From Streptomyces cadmiisoli (GTDB lineage Bacteria; Actinomycetota; Actinomycetes; Streptomycetales; Streptomycetaceae), in NCBI RefSeq assembly GCF_003261055.1, contig NZ_CP030073.1:6758001-6822000 (forward strand): a stretch of DNA of 64,000 nt, in the 5' to 3' direction. The first letter of the stretch is position 1, and every line of letters begins with the position of its first letter. Of this stretch, positions 8,296 through 18,360 are shown piece after piece. The translations under genes were made by a program, and so were the position numbers. The notes beneath the pieces were generated by a model. The model searched no databases. It worked only from the letters and a program-made list of their open reading frames with translations, and was not told the origin of the DNA.

Positions 8296-9702
8296 CTACA
8301 GCGGCTTGATGTTGTGGTTGAAGCGGAAGACGTTGTCCGGGTCGTGGCGCCGTTTCAGCTCGCCCAGGCGCCGCATGCTGCCGGCGCCGAGCCCGGCTCT
8401 CACCCGCTGGGGGCCCTCGTCGCCGACGAGGTTGAGCGGCGCCGCGCCCGTGCTCCACGGCTCGGCGTCGGCGCGGGCGTCCCGGACCCAGCGCACACAG
8501 CGCTCGTCGTGCGCGGGGTCCCGCCACACGGCGAACGGGTGCACGGCCCAGCGGGCACCCCGGTACGGCAGGGGCAGGCCGGCCGGGCCGTCGGCGACCG
8601 CGGCCCCCACCGGGAAGAGCAGGTGCTCCGTGCCGGTCCGCGGGGGCATGGACCGGGCGCGGGCGCAGAAGACGTCCACGAACCTGTCGGGGGCGCCGGT
8701 CAGGTACTCGGCGGACCAGTGGCACCGCAGCCCCGGCGGCACGTCGAACATGCGCTGGAGGCCGGCGTACGGCAGCGCGGTGACGGTCCCGACCTCGTGC
8801 GGCAGCGCGAGCAGCGGCTCGGCCAGCCCGCGCAGCTCCCGTACGTCTCCCGCGTACGCCAGCAGCGCCCCGCACCACAGCCGGCCGCCCGGCGACCCCG
8901 GCGGGGATGCGGCGGCCGGTTCCGGTACGAAGGCGGCGGGCCGGCCGGTGAACCAGCGCACGGCGCCGCTCGCCCGGAGCGGGCCGGACTCGACGACGTC
9001 GCGGAAGGCGCGGGTCAACTCGGCGCCGAACCGGGGCGGGCACACCACGAGGGCGACGCTGAACCGCGGCACCTCGTACAGCCTCAGGGTGAGGGCGGTG
9101 GCGACGCCGAAGTTCCCGCCGGCGCCGTGGAGGGCCCGGAACAGGTCCGGGTTCTCGTCGGGGTTGGCGTGGGTGCGCTCGCCGTCCGCGGTGACCAGTT
9201 CGACCCCGAGCAGATTGTCGGCGGCCGGACCGCAGCAGCGCTCCAGCCAGCCGCTGCCGCCGCCCAGGACGCAGCCGGCGACACCGGTGGTCGAGACCCG
9301 AGCACCGGTCGTCGCCAGCCCGTACGGCCCGGTCGCCCGGTCCAGGTGCCCCGTCGTGGCGCCGCCGCCGATCCGCGCCGCCTCGGCCGCCGGGTCGACC
9401 GTCACGCCGTGCATCGGGCGCAGGTCGACGACGAGACCGGCGTCGTTCACCCCCATGCCCGCCAGGCTGTGCCCACCCCCGCGCACCGCGATGTTGAGGT
9501 CCAGGTCCCGGCCGAAGCGCACCGCCCGCACGACGTCCGCCTCGTGCGCGCACCGCGCGATCACGGCGGGGCGGCGGTCGATCAGCGCGTTGAACACGGA
9601 CCGGGCCCCGTCGTAGCCCGGGTCCCACGGGGCGAACACGTCACCGGAGAGGTCCTCGCGCAGCGCGGCGAGGGCCGTGCGCGCCTTCGAGAAGGGAGTC
9701 AT
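8296..9702 (-). CDS. BBE-type FAD-linked oxidoreductase
   Basis: A 468-residue flavoprotein of the berberine-bridge-enzyme/6-hydroxynicotine-oxidase family. The FAD_binding_4 domain fills the first half with RGGGHSLAG (the His of this motif carries FAD covalently in the family), DLRPMHGV, GVAGCVLGGGSGWL and HGAGGNFGV. The substrate-binding half ends in the BBE signature DPDNVFRFNHNIKPL. The second Cys that bicovalent members use for FAD is not at the usual place, so single linkage is expected. No signal peptide is seen, suggesting an intracellular enzyme. ATG 9702 has AGGGGG 5 nt upstream. Substrate unknown; sugars, alkaloid-like compounds and secondary metabolites are all precedents. It precedes the PucR gene on the same strand. 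Confidence 0.88.
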   Translation of the reverse strand: MTPFSKARTALAALREDLSGDVFAPWDPGYDGARSVFNALIDRRPAVIARCAHEADVVRAVRFGRDLDLNIAVRGGGHSLAGMGVNDAGLVVDLRPMHGVTVDPAAEAARIGGGATTGHLDRATGPYGLATTGARVSTTGVAGCVLGGGSGWLERCCGPAADNLLGVELVTADGERTHANPDENPDLFRALHGAGGNFGVATALTLRLYEVPRFSVALVVCPPRFGAELTRAFRDVVESGPLRASGAVRWFTGRPAAFVPEPAAASPPGSPGGRLWCGALLAYAGDVRELRGLAEPLLALPHEVGTVTALPYAGLQRMFDVPPGLRCHWSAEYLTGAPDRFVDVFCARARSMPPRTGTEHLLFPVGAAVADGPAGLPLPYRGARWAVHPFAVWRDPAHDERCVRWVRDARADAEPWSTGAAPLNLVGDEGPQRVRAGLGAGSMRRLGELKRRHDPDNVFRFNHNIKPL

Positions 9703-9841
9703 CGGCGCCCCCTCGACGCCAGGGCGATCCGTTCGGGTCCAGGCTATGCCGGTGGGGTCGGGCGGTCCTGTCCGGCGGGGCCGGACCTCCGGCAGTGCGG
9801 ATCCCGGCCACCGCGCCGAGCCGCCGGAGCAGCCTCGGGGC

Positions 9842-12800
9842 TCAGTGGGCCTCCTCCGGGCCCGACGGACCGGCCAGGATCCGGCGGTGGTGCTCCAGCG
9901 CCCGGCGCCGGTCGGAGGGCTCGTCGGGGTAGTCCCGCAGATGGGCGTCCATGCGGTCCTTCGCGCGTCGTATCCGCTCCTGTGCCCGGGGCCGCTGGGG
10001 CGCCCGCGCCAGCCAGTGCCCCACCAGCAGCAGTACGGCATGGGCCTTGCGGCGGTGCGCGGGCCCCGCGTGCTCCTCCAGCCAGCCCAGCGCGAAGTCC
10101 ACGGCGGCGTCGGCGTGTTCCGGATCGGATAGGTCGCCGTCGCGCAGCAGCGCCTCCAGCAGCTTGCCGAGCGCGTCGTTGCGCTCGCTGCCCGGGCGGA
10201 GCCGGTCGCGCGCCACCTGCGAGACGCGGCGGCGCACGGCCGGGGAGGCGTCCCGGCTGCCGAGCACGGGGGACAGCAGATCGGGCACCCAGCCGGAGCG
10301 GTCGTACAGGGCGCACCAGTCGGCGCACGCCAGATGCAGGCGTTCCAGCACCGGGGCGTCGAGCAGGTCCGCGCCCTTCAGCAGCTCGCCGAGCAGGGGC
10401 GCGGTGTGCGCGGCCCGCCGGTCCAGCAGATCGCAGGCGCGCGAGACCAGGCGGTTCCATTCGGGCCGGATGCCGTGCCGGTGCAGCCGCAGGGTCTCGA
10501 CCAGCCAGGGCCGTTTCTTCCCCGGCGGGAGCAGGGTGAGCGGGGACAGCACCTGCACGGCGCGGGCGGCCAGCCGGCCGCGGTCGTCCGGGCTCGTCCG
10601 CCGGCCGCCCAGCGCGCTGTTCAGCAGCCCCACCGCGCCCTGGCCCCGCGGGTACCGGTCCAGCCACTCCAGCGTCGCGGCCATGGCCCGGTCGTGCTCG
10701 TCGGCGCCGAGGTCGGCGCGGCTCAGCAGCGAGCTGAGCAGAAAGGCCGTGTGCGGGCTGGTGGGTGCGGGTGGCAGCTGGGCGAAGGCCGCCGCCATCA
10801 GCCGGTCCCGGGTGCCCGGATCGAGGTTCTTGTGCAGCAGCGGGGGCAGCACCGAGCGTGCCACGGTCGGGTACGGGTGCTTCTCCACCAGGTCCAGCGC
10901 CTGGCGCGTGAGCCGGTCCAGCACCTCCGGGTCCTGGTCGGGGTGCGAGGTGCGCAGCAGGGCGCCCGCCACCTCGCTGACGCCCCGCCACGAGGAGGAA
11001 CCGGACGACGACAGCCAGCGCACGGCCAGTCGCTGGAGCTGGAGCTGCTCCTCGTCGGTGAAGGCGGCGTTGCGGTGCCCGTCCGCCTTGCGGACGTTCT
11101 TCAGCAGCGGCGGCAGGACCATGCCCAGCTCCAGGTGCCGGTCCGCGTTGGGCTCCAGCCAGTTCCAGGCCGCCTGCACGGCACGCGCCAGGGTGTCCCG
11201 CCCCGGCAGGTCGGGGGTGACCAGCTGCCTGAGCACGTACGCGGCGGCCGGACGGCGGCCGTGCCCCCCGCCGTCCTCCAGCCACAGCAGCGAGTCCTTC
11301 ACGGCTTGCTCGAAGACCTCCTTGGGCAGGTCCCGCTGCTGCCGGCAGCGGCCCAGCACGGCCTCCAGGGCGAAGCTCGCGTCGGCCGGGTTCGCGGGCG
11401 CCACCGTGTCCAGCAGCAGCCGTGCCGTGCGGACCAGGCCGGTGCCGGTCAGCTCCGGGCGCATGAGGAGCGTCCTGGCCACGAAGCTCGCCTCGGAGGT
11501 GGTCCCGTACTCGTCCAGCCAGTTCAGGCCCCAGCGCAGGACCTGGCCGAGGCGCGGATCGTCGCGGGACAGGGCCTTCTTGCGCGGGTCCAGGAGCTCG
11601 CAGAGCGGGCGGGCGGCGCTGTGGCGGGGCGCGTGCAGGGTGAGCCACTCGTAGGCCAGGTCCGTCGTCCACTCCAGCGGACCGGGCGCGATGTCCTCGG
11701 CCCGCAGCACATGGTGGAAGGCGAACGCCGCCGCCGGATGGACGGCGTTGCGGCGCAGCCAGGCCATCAGGTACGGGCGGCTGACCTCGGGCGGCAGATG
11801 GCGCGCCGCGGTCAGTACGGCGTCGCGGGCCCGTGTCCTGCCGTGGTGCCGGGCCAGCCACGGACCGGCCAGCTCGCGCGCCGCGACCGGACGCCAGGTG
11901 GGCCGCGTCAGCAGGACCTCCAGTTCCCGGCCCTCGCTGCGGGGTTCCTCCACCACCAGCTCCCGCAGCGTGTCCAGGCGGGCCGTGCACCACTCCTCGA
12001 CCTCGGCGGCCAGCCTGCCGCCCGCCTCGTCGCCCAGCGTCGCGCGCAGCCGGTCCACCGACGCGGCGACCCGCGCCAGGGCGGTGCCGTCGGCCAGTCC
12101 GCTCTCCAGCACCCGGCGCAGCCCGGCCCGGTGCACCCGCTCCCCGCCGGCCTCGACGACACCGTGACCGAGCAGCACGTCCCCGTACAGGTCGTGCACC
12201 GGACGCAGACTGTCGGCCTGGACCGACAGCAGACCGTTGCGCACCAGCCGCTGGATGGTCCCGGCGCCCGCTACGCGGCGCGGGTCGGCCGGGTCGTCGC
12301 TGTCGGGCGCGAAGCAGTCGAGCGCGTCCTTCAGGGCGCAGGGCGCGTGCGCGACGATCCGGGCCACGGCGGTCGTGGCGGGGTCCGCGTCGCCGTCCCA
12401 GGGCACCGCCGGCAGCCCGACCTCGGCCAGGACGCCGTGCAGCCAGACCCGGAAGTCGGCGTCGGGCCGGGGCACCACGGCCGTGATGTCGTTGCCCTCG
12501 CGGGCCTGGTTGTCGTAGACCGAGGCGAACAGCTGGCTGAAGGCGGGCGGGCCCTCGCACATCAGCTCCACCCGCTCCTCGCCCTGCTGTCCGACGGCGT
12601 TCGGGGCGAGGCCGCGCACCAGTTCCCGGCAGATGGCGCTGTGGTACCCCGGATCGGAGCGGACCCGGATCCGTACGAAGGTGTCCTGGGGACGCAGCGG
12701 TTCGGATTCGAGGTCCTTCAGCCGTACGGAGCGCGCGGTCGTCAGGAACGCCGCCCGGGTCCCCGACGCGGCGACCGCGTCCCGCACCCGGCCGTGGATC

Positions 12801-13858
12801 TGGCCCGCGTCGTTGATCCAGTCGATGTCGTCGGCGACCACGAGCACCCGCCCGGCCCGCGGGCCGACGCTGTCCCCGACGTCGGTCAGGGAGGCCTTGC
12901 CGGTGAGGTGGACGACCAGCCAGCCCTCGCGGTCGGCGCGGGCGGCGGTCTCCAGGCACAGCCGGGTCTTCCCCGCGCCGGCGTCGCCGGTGAGGACCAC
13001 ACCCGACGGCAGCCCGGGGCCGCTCGCCAGTTCGGTGAGCCGGGCGAGGACGTTCCCGGGCGAGCTGTCGTCGCCGGGGTCGACGAAGTGCACCTTCTCC
13101 TCGACCAGGGGGTGGCGCATCCGCCGGATCGCGTCCAGCCGCAGGTGGTGCCGCTGGAGCCGGCCACCGGTGCGGTCCCAGCCGTCCGGCAGCGCGGGCC
13201 GCGGCCGCGGGTCCACGCCCTCGGCCGTCAGCAGCGCCCGCCACTCCTCGTCGTCGACCCGGTCCAGCGCGGTGACCTGGTGCATGGCGACCCCGGTCGG
13301 CGTCAGGTGCTCGCGGAACACCGCGACCAGAAGGCCGTCCGTGGTGATCACCGCCGCACCGGACATGCCCTGCCACGGGCTGGCGCCGGGCGGCGCCGAA
13401 GCGGGCGCCGCGTCCTCGATGCCGACGCGCAGATCACCGGGCGCTCCCGTGTCGGCGGTACGCACGGAGCAGCGCACGGCGGCCCGGCCCCGCCGACCGC
13501 CGTCCGGAGTGCCGATCTCGGCGTACACCGGGTAGCCGGCGGCGTGGGCGCCGACAGTGGAGATCCGGGCGCGGTCCACGCCGCCGATCCGGACCGGGTC
13601 GACCCGCGCCGTAGGCGCCGCGGCGAAGCGGAGCAGGGCGAGGTCCGCGCCGGTGTCCCGCCACACGGGGGTGACCGGCCGGTAGTCGCCGTCACCGCCG
13701 AGGTCGGCCGCCAGGTCCGCGGCGTCGTCCAGGACGTGGGCGGCGGTCAGGACCAGGTGGTCGGAGATGCGGTAGCCGCTGCCGAGCCGAAACCGCGAAC
13801 CGGGCAGTTCACCGACGACCCGAGCCACCCTGGCCACGTCCGGGAGGGACGTCACCAC
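9842..13858 (-). CDS. trypsin-like protease / STAND NTPase / helical-repeat protein
   Basis: A 1338-residue multidomain protein. Residues about 1-205 form a trypsin-like serine protease with an apparent complete triad: His41 in LTAAHVLDD, Asp72 in GADLALLRF and Ser166 in QGMSGAAV. There is no signal peptide, so it acts inside the cell. Residues about 235-470 form a P-loop NTPase: Walker A GDAGAGKT at 291-298, Walker B RVLVVADDID at 337-346, then a winged-helix-like segment. Residues about 470-1310 are helical repeats marked by recurring WL pairs (EWL, NWL, LWL, RWL, GWL) about 40 residues apart, each followed by a Leu-rich helix. This matches the effector-switch-sensor plan of STAND conflict proteins. 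It starts with GTG 4 bp after the Trypco2 stop, so the two are translationally coupled. Role in defence is inferred from architecture and known association of Trypco domains with trypsin-NTPase systems. Confidence 0.85.
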   Translation of the reverse strand: MVTSLPDVARVARVVGELPGSRFRLGSGYRISDHLVLTAAHVLDDAADLAADLGGDGDYRPVTPVWRDTGADLALLRFAAAPTARVDPVRIGGVDRARISTVGAHAAGYPVYAEIGTPDGGRRGRAAVRCSVRTADTGAPGDLRVGIEDAAPASAPPGASPWQGMSGAAVITTDGLLVAVFREHLTPTGVAMHQVTALDRVDDEEWRALLTAEGVDPRPRPALPDGWDRTGGRLQRHHLRLDAIRRMRHPLVEEKVHFVDPGDDSSPGNVLARLTELASGPGLPSGVVLTGDAGAGKTRLCLETAARADREGWLVVHLTGKASLTDVGDSVGPRAGRVLVVADDIDWINDAGQIHGRVRDAVAASGTRAAFLTTARSVRLKDLESEPLRPQDTFVRIRVRSDPGYHSAICRELVRGLAPNAVGQQGEERVELMCEGPPAFSQLFASVYDNQAREGNDITAVVPRPDADFRVWLHGVLAEVGLPAVPWDGDADPATTAVARIVAHAPCALKDALDCFAPDSDDPADPRRVAGAGTIQRLVRNGLLSVQADSLRPVHDLYGDVLLGHGVVEAGGERVHRAGLRRVLESGLADGTALARVAASVDRLRATLGDEAGGRLAAEVEEWCTARLDTLRELVVEEPRSEGRELEVLLTRPTWRPVAARELAGPWLARHHGRTRARDAVLTAARHLPPEVSRPYLMAWLRRNAVHPAAAFAFHHVLRAEDIAPGPLEWTTDLAYEWLTLHAPRHSAARPLCELLDPRKKALSRDDPRLGQVLRWGLNWLDEYGTTSEASFVARTLLMRPELTGTGLVRTARLLLDTVAPANPADASFALEAVLGRCRQQRDLPKEVFEQAVKDSLLWLEDGGGHGRRPAAAYVLRQLVTPDLPGRDTLARAVQAAWNWLEPNADRHLELGMVLPPLLKNVRKADGHRNAAFTDEEQLQLQRLAVRWLSSSGSSSWRGVSEVAGALLRTSHPDQDPEVLDRLTRQALDLVEKHPYPTVARSVLPPLLHKNLDPGTRDRLMAAAFAQLPPAPTSPHTAFLLSSLLSRADLGADEHDRAMAATLEWLDRYPRGQGAVGLLNSALGGRRTSPDDRGRLAARAVQVLSPLTLLPPGKKRPWLVETLRLHRHGIRPEWNRLVSRACDLLDRRAAHTAPLLGELLKGADLLDAPVLERLHLACADWCALYDRSGWVPDLLSPVLGSRDASPAVRRRVSQVARDRLRPGSERNDALGKLLEALLRDGDLSDPEHADAAVDFALGWLEEHAGPAHRRKAHAVLLLVGHWLARAPQRPRAQERIRRAKDRMDAHLRDYPDEPSDRRRALEHHRRILAGPSGPEEAH

Positions 13859-13862
13859 CGGG

Positions 13863-14189
13863 TCACCGCGGGCGTCGGCTCAGGGTGTCCGCCGTCTTCA
13901 CCGGTTCGTCGTCCAGGGTGCGGGCGTCGAGCTGGAGCCGCAGCGTCTGTACGTCGCTGCGGCCCTGCGTGCGCTGCGCCCCCGCGGAGATCACATGGAC
14001 CTTGATGCCGCCGTTCACCCCGCCCGAGCGGGTGAGCGTGGTCTGGAGCTCCAGCTCCAGCGAGGAGACCGACAGCCGTACGGGCCCGCCTTCGGTCTCG
14101 GCCGCGTCCATCGCCTGGGCCAGTTCCCGCCGTATCGCGCCGAGCGCGGCGGCGAGACCGATGCCCTCTTCCGGGTCCTGACCGGCCAT
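13863..14189 (-). CDS. Trypco2 (trypsin-co-occurring) domain protein
   Basis: A 108-residue protein that I recognise as the Trypco2 family, named for repeated neighbourhood with trypsin-like/NTPase proteins. Features: an N-terminal helix GLAAALGAIRRELAQAM, then alternating strands with VRLSVSSLELELQTTL, a glycine-rich turn (GGVNGGIKVHV) and a second strand pair ending TLRLQLDAR. The ATG at 14189 has a strong GAGGGGGAG site just upstream. It is the first gene of a two-gene operon; its TGA is 4 bp before the protease-NTPase GTG. Known members lack an assigned activity; an adaptor or inhibitor/activator of the partner protease is a reasonable inference. The family assignment rests on memory of the profile, not a search. 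Confidence 0.75.
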   Translation of the reverse strand: MAGQDPEEGIGLAAALGAIRRELAQAMDAAETEGGPVRLSVSSLELELQTTLTRSGGVNGGIKVHVISAGAQRTQGRSDVQTLRLQLDARTLDDEPVKTADTLSRRPR

Positions 14190-14313
14190 ACGCTCCCCCT
14201 CGTCGGACGTTCGACCAAAATGCTTGGTCAGCGAATCTAACGTCGTCGGGTGCGCCACGCCAGTGCCGCGGCCGGGCCCGGGATCGGTGAACTCCCCGGG
14301 CCCGCCGCGCAGT

Positions 14314-16116
14314 TCAGCCCCCGTACGCTCCCGAGGCCGTCAGCCGCAGCGCGGTGTCGATCAGCGGGACGTGGCTGAAGGCCTGCGGGAAGTTGCCGAC
14401 CTGGCGCTGGAGGCGCGGGTCCCACTCCTCGGCGAGCAGACCGAGGTCGTTGCGCAGCGACAGCAGCTTCTCGAACAGCTTGCGGGCCTCGTCGACGCGG
14501 CCGATCATCGCCAGGTCGTCCGCCATCCAGAACGAGCAGGCGAGGAAGGCGCCCTCGTCGCCGGGTAGGCCGTCGACGCCCGCGTGCTCGCCGTGGGTCG
14601 GGTAGCGCAGGATGAAGCCGTCCGGCGTGGACAGCTCGCGCTGGATGGCCTCGATGGTGCCGATGACCCGCTTGTCGTCCGGCGGCAGGAAGCCCATCTG
14701 CGGGATCAGCAGCAGGGAGGCGTCCAGCTCCCGGGAGCCGTAGGACTGCGTGAAGGTGTTGCGTTCCTTGTCGTAGCCCTTCTCGCAGACGTCCCGGTGG
14801 ATGTCGTCGCGCAGCTCGCGCCAGCGCTCCAGCGGGCCGTCCGCGTCGCCGGACTCCAGCAGCTTGATCGTGCGGTCGACGGCGACCCAGGCCATGACCT
14901 TGGAGTGCACGAAGTGGCGGCGCGGTCCGCGCACCTCCCAGATGCCCTCGTCCGGCTCCTGCCAGTGGTCCTCGAGGTAGCGGATCAGCTTCAGCTGGAG
15001 CAGCGAGGCGTAGTCGCTGCGGGCCAGGCCCGTCATATGGGCCAGGTGCAGGGCCTCGGTGACCTCGCCGTACACGTCGAGCTGGAGCTGGTGGGCGGCG
15101 CCGTTGCCGACCCGGACGGGGGCGGACTTCTCGTAGCCGGGCAGCCAGTCCAGCTCGGCCTCGCCCAGCTCGCGCTCGCCGGCGATGCCGTACATGATCT
15201 GGAGGTTCTCCGGGTCACCGGCGACGGCGCGCAGCAGCCACTCGCGCCAGGCGCGGGCCTCCTCGCGGTAGCCGGTGCGCAGCAGCGAGGACAGCGTGAT
15301 CGCGGCGTCCCGCAGCCACGTGTAGCGGTAGTCCCAGTTGCGCACGCCGCCGATCTCCTCCGGCAGGGAGGTGGTCGGGGCGGCGACGATGCCGCCGGTG
15401 GGGGCGTACGTCAGGGCCTTGAGGGTGATCAGGGAGCGCACCACGGCCTCCCGGTAGGGCCCGTGGTACGTGCAGTGCTCGACCCAGTCGCGCCAGAACT
15501 CCTCCGTCGCCTCCAGCGACTGCTCGGGCTCCGGCAGCGGCGGCGGCTCACGGTGCGACGCCTGCCACGAGATGGTGAAGGCGATCCGGTCGCCCGGCGC
15601 GACCGTGAAGTCGGCGTAGGTCGTCAGCGCCCGGCCGTAGGTCTCGGCGGAGGTGTCGAACCACACCGAGTCCGGTCCCGCGACGGCCACCGTGCGTCCG
15701 TCGTGCTTGTGCACCCACGGCACGATCCGGCCGTAGGAGAAGCGCATCCGCAGCGCCGACCGCATCGGCACCCGGCCCGAGACGCCCTCCACGATGCGGA
15801 TCAGCTGCGGCGCGCCGTCCCGGGGGGGCATGAAGTCGATCACCCGGACGGTGCCGCGCGGGGTGTCCCACTCCGACTCCAGGATGAGCGAGTCGCCGCG
15901 GTACTGGCGCCGAGCCGCCGTGGGGGGCTCGGCGTCCGCCGCGTGCGCAGGGCCGATCCGCCAGAATCCGTGCTCCTCGGTACCCAGCAGACCGGCGAAG
16001 ATGGCATGCGAGTCGAAGCGGGGCAGGCACAGCCAGTCGACTGTGCCGTCCCGGCAGACCAGGGCAGCGGTCTGCATGTCTCCGATGAGTGCGTAGTCCT
16101 CGATGCGCCCGGCCAC
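14314..16116 (-). CDS. GH15 glucoamylase/trehalase-like glycoside hydrolase
   Basis: A 600-residue intracellular glycoside hydrolase family 15 enzyme. The N-terminal trehalase-like beta domain begins IEDYALIGDMQTAALV and contains GTVDWLCLPRFDS. The (alpha/alpha)6 catalytic barrel carries the signature GGVRNWDYRYTWLRDA with the general-acid region, and near the end LLAEEWD with the probable catalytic base Glu, then VGNFPQAFSHVPLI. Family members release glucose from starch-type glucans or split trehalose; the N-terminal domain type also occurs in actinobacterial trehalases, so either substrate is possible. GTG 16116 is chosen because GGAG lies 6 nt upstream; the in-frame GTG 16140 has no clear ribosome site. 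It is divergent from pyrG across a long intergenic region. Confidence 0.88.
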   Translation of the reverse strand: MAGRIEDYALIGDMQTAALVCRDGTVDWLCLPRFDSHAIFAGLLGTEEHGFWRIGPAHAADAEPPTAARRQYRGDSLILESEWDTPRGTVRVIDFMPPRDGAPQLIRIVEGVSGRVPMRSALRMRFSYGRIVPWVHKHDGRTVAVAGPDSVWFDTSAETYGRALTTYADFTVAPGDRIAFTISWQASHREPPPLPEPEQSLEATEEFWRDWVEHCTYHGPYREAVVRSLITLKALTYAPTGGIVAAPTTSLPEEIGGVRNWDYRYTWLRDAAITLSSLLRTGYREEARAWREWLLRAVAGDPENLQIMYGIAGERELGEAELDWLPGYEKSAPVRVGNGAAHQLQLDVYGEVTEALHLAHMTGLARSDYASLLQLKLIRYLEDHWQEPDEGIWEVRGPRRHFVHSKVMAWVAVDRTIKLLESGDADGPLERWRELRDDIHRDVCEKGYDKERNTFTQSYGSRELDASLLLIPQMGFLPPDDKRVIGTIEAIQRELSTPDGFILRYPTHGEHAGVDGLPGDEGAFLACSFWMADDLAMIGRVDEARKLFEKLLSLRNDLGLLAEEWDPRLQRQVGNFPQAFSHVPLIDTALRLTASGAYGG

Positions 16117-16627
16117 GTGCAACTCCAGTCGAACGGCCACGTAGCCCCATAGGGGGCTTTCGCTGTGCGGTCAGGGGGTTGTTGTACTGCGTCGTTGAGC
16201 TGTGAAGTAAAACTGTCGACCTGCCGGGAGGCAAAACGACGGTCGTCGCTCAACGAACTGACGAGCTCTCGTTGTTCCGGTGCGTACGGGCGAGGGGTGG
16301 TGCCGTGTTGCCGGCGGGCTCGGCAGCGAGTGTCCGAGCAGGATACGACGCACGTAGATGATCTGCGTGCCGCTCCGGGCAACGCGTGTGCGCCGAACGA
16401 GTGAGCACCGGGTGAGAATCCGGTGCACGGTGCATGTCCGTGGCGGGCCGTGCGCGGAGCGTGGCCGGACGCCATCCCGTCGTGGCGCTGTTACCCTGGT
16501 AGCCCGTGGACCGGTGGGCACGAAACCCCCGAACCGCAGCGACGGCTCCTCCAGAAACCCGGGATCTCCGGGGCCGGACAGCCGCACCGCACCCCCAGAC
16601 CGCGACCACGGGAGCCCCCTCTTGGCC
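16117..16627. other. divergent intergenic region between GH15 gene and pyrG
   Basis: 511 bp with no convincing gene. It holds the divergent promoters of the glycosidase and pyrG. Visible structure: a short hairpin AGCCCC/GGGGCT near 16143-16157, arms GTTGAGC and GCTCAAC around the A-rich stretch near 16200-16255, and a perfect 7-bp stem GCACCGG/CCGGTGC at 16405-16426 in the pyrG leader. A TACCCT near 16492 could be a pyrG -10 element but has no good -35. The stretch before pyrG, from about 16500, is leader-like and carries GGGAG at 16609. Confidence 0.5.
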
Positions 16628-18277
<1,650 letters not shown>

Positions 18278-18296
18278 CACACCAGTTGTACGGTGG

Positions 18297-18331
18297 CCGG
18301 GGTGCATACCTTCAAAGGGTGGGCACCCCGG
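18297..18331 (+). terminator. rho-independent terminator after pyrG
   Basis: Stem CCGGGGTGC (18297-18305) pairs with GCACCCCGG (18323-18331) around a 17-nt loop and is followed by TTTCTTTTGT. This is the only hairpin in the window with a classic T-run. It separates pyrG from the nudix gene, whose start lies 30 bp downstream. Confidence 0.8.
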
Positions 18332-18360
18332 TTTCTTTTGTGCACGTGAAAGGGCAGGGC

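Noticed and set aside
10334..14005. 1223-codon plus-strand frame opposite the trypsin-STAND gene
   Set aside because: Shadow frame: rich in Arg/Gly/Gln/Val with no motif, while the minus strand shows intact domains.
16405..16426. Stem GCACCGG/CCGGTGC with inner GTGAGAATCCGG resembling part of a cobalamin riboswitch
   Set aside because: The other conserved B12-riboswitch elements (GGGAA box, B12 box, long peripheral stems) are absent, and pyrG is not a known target.
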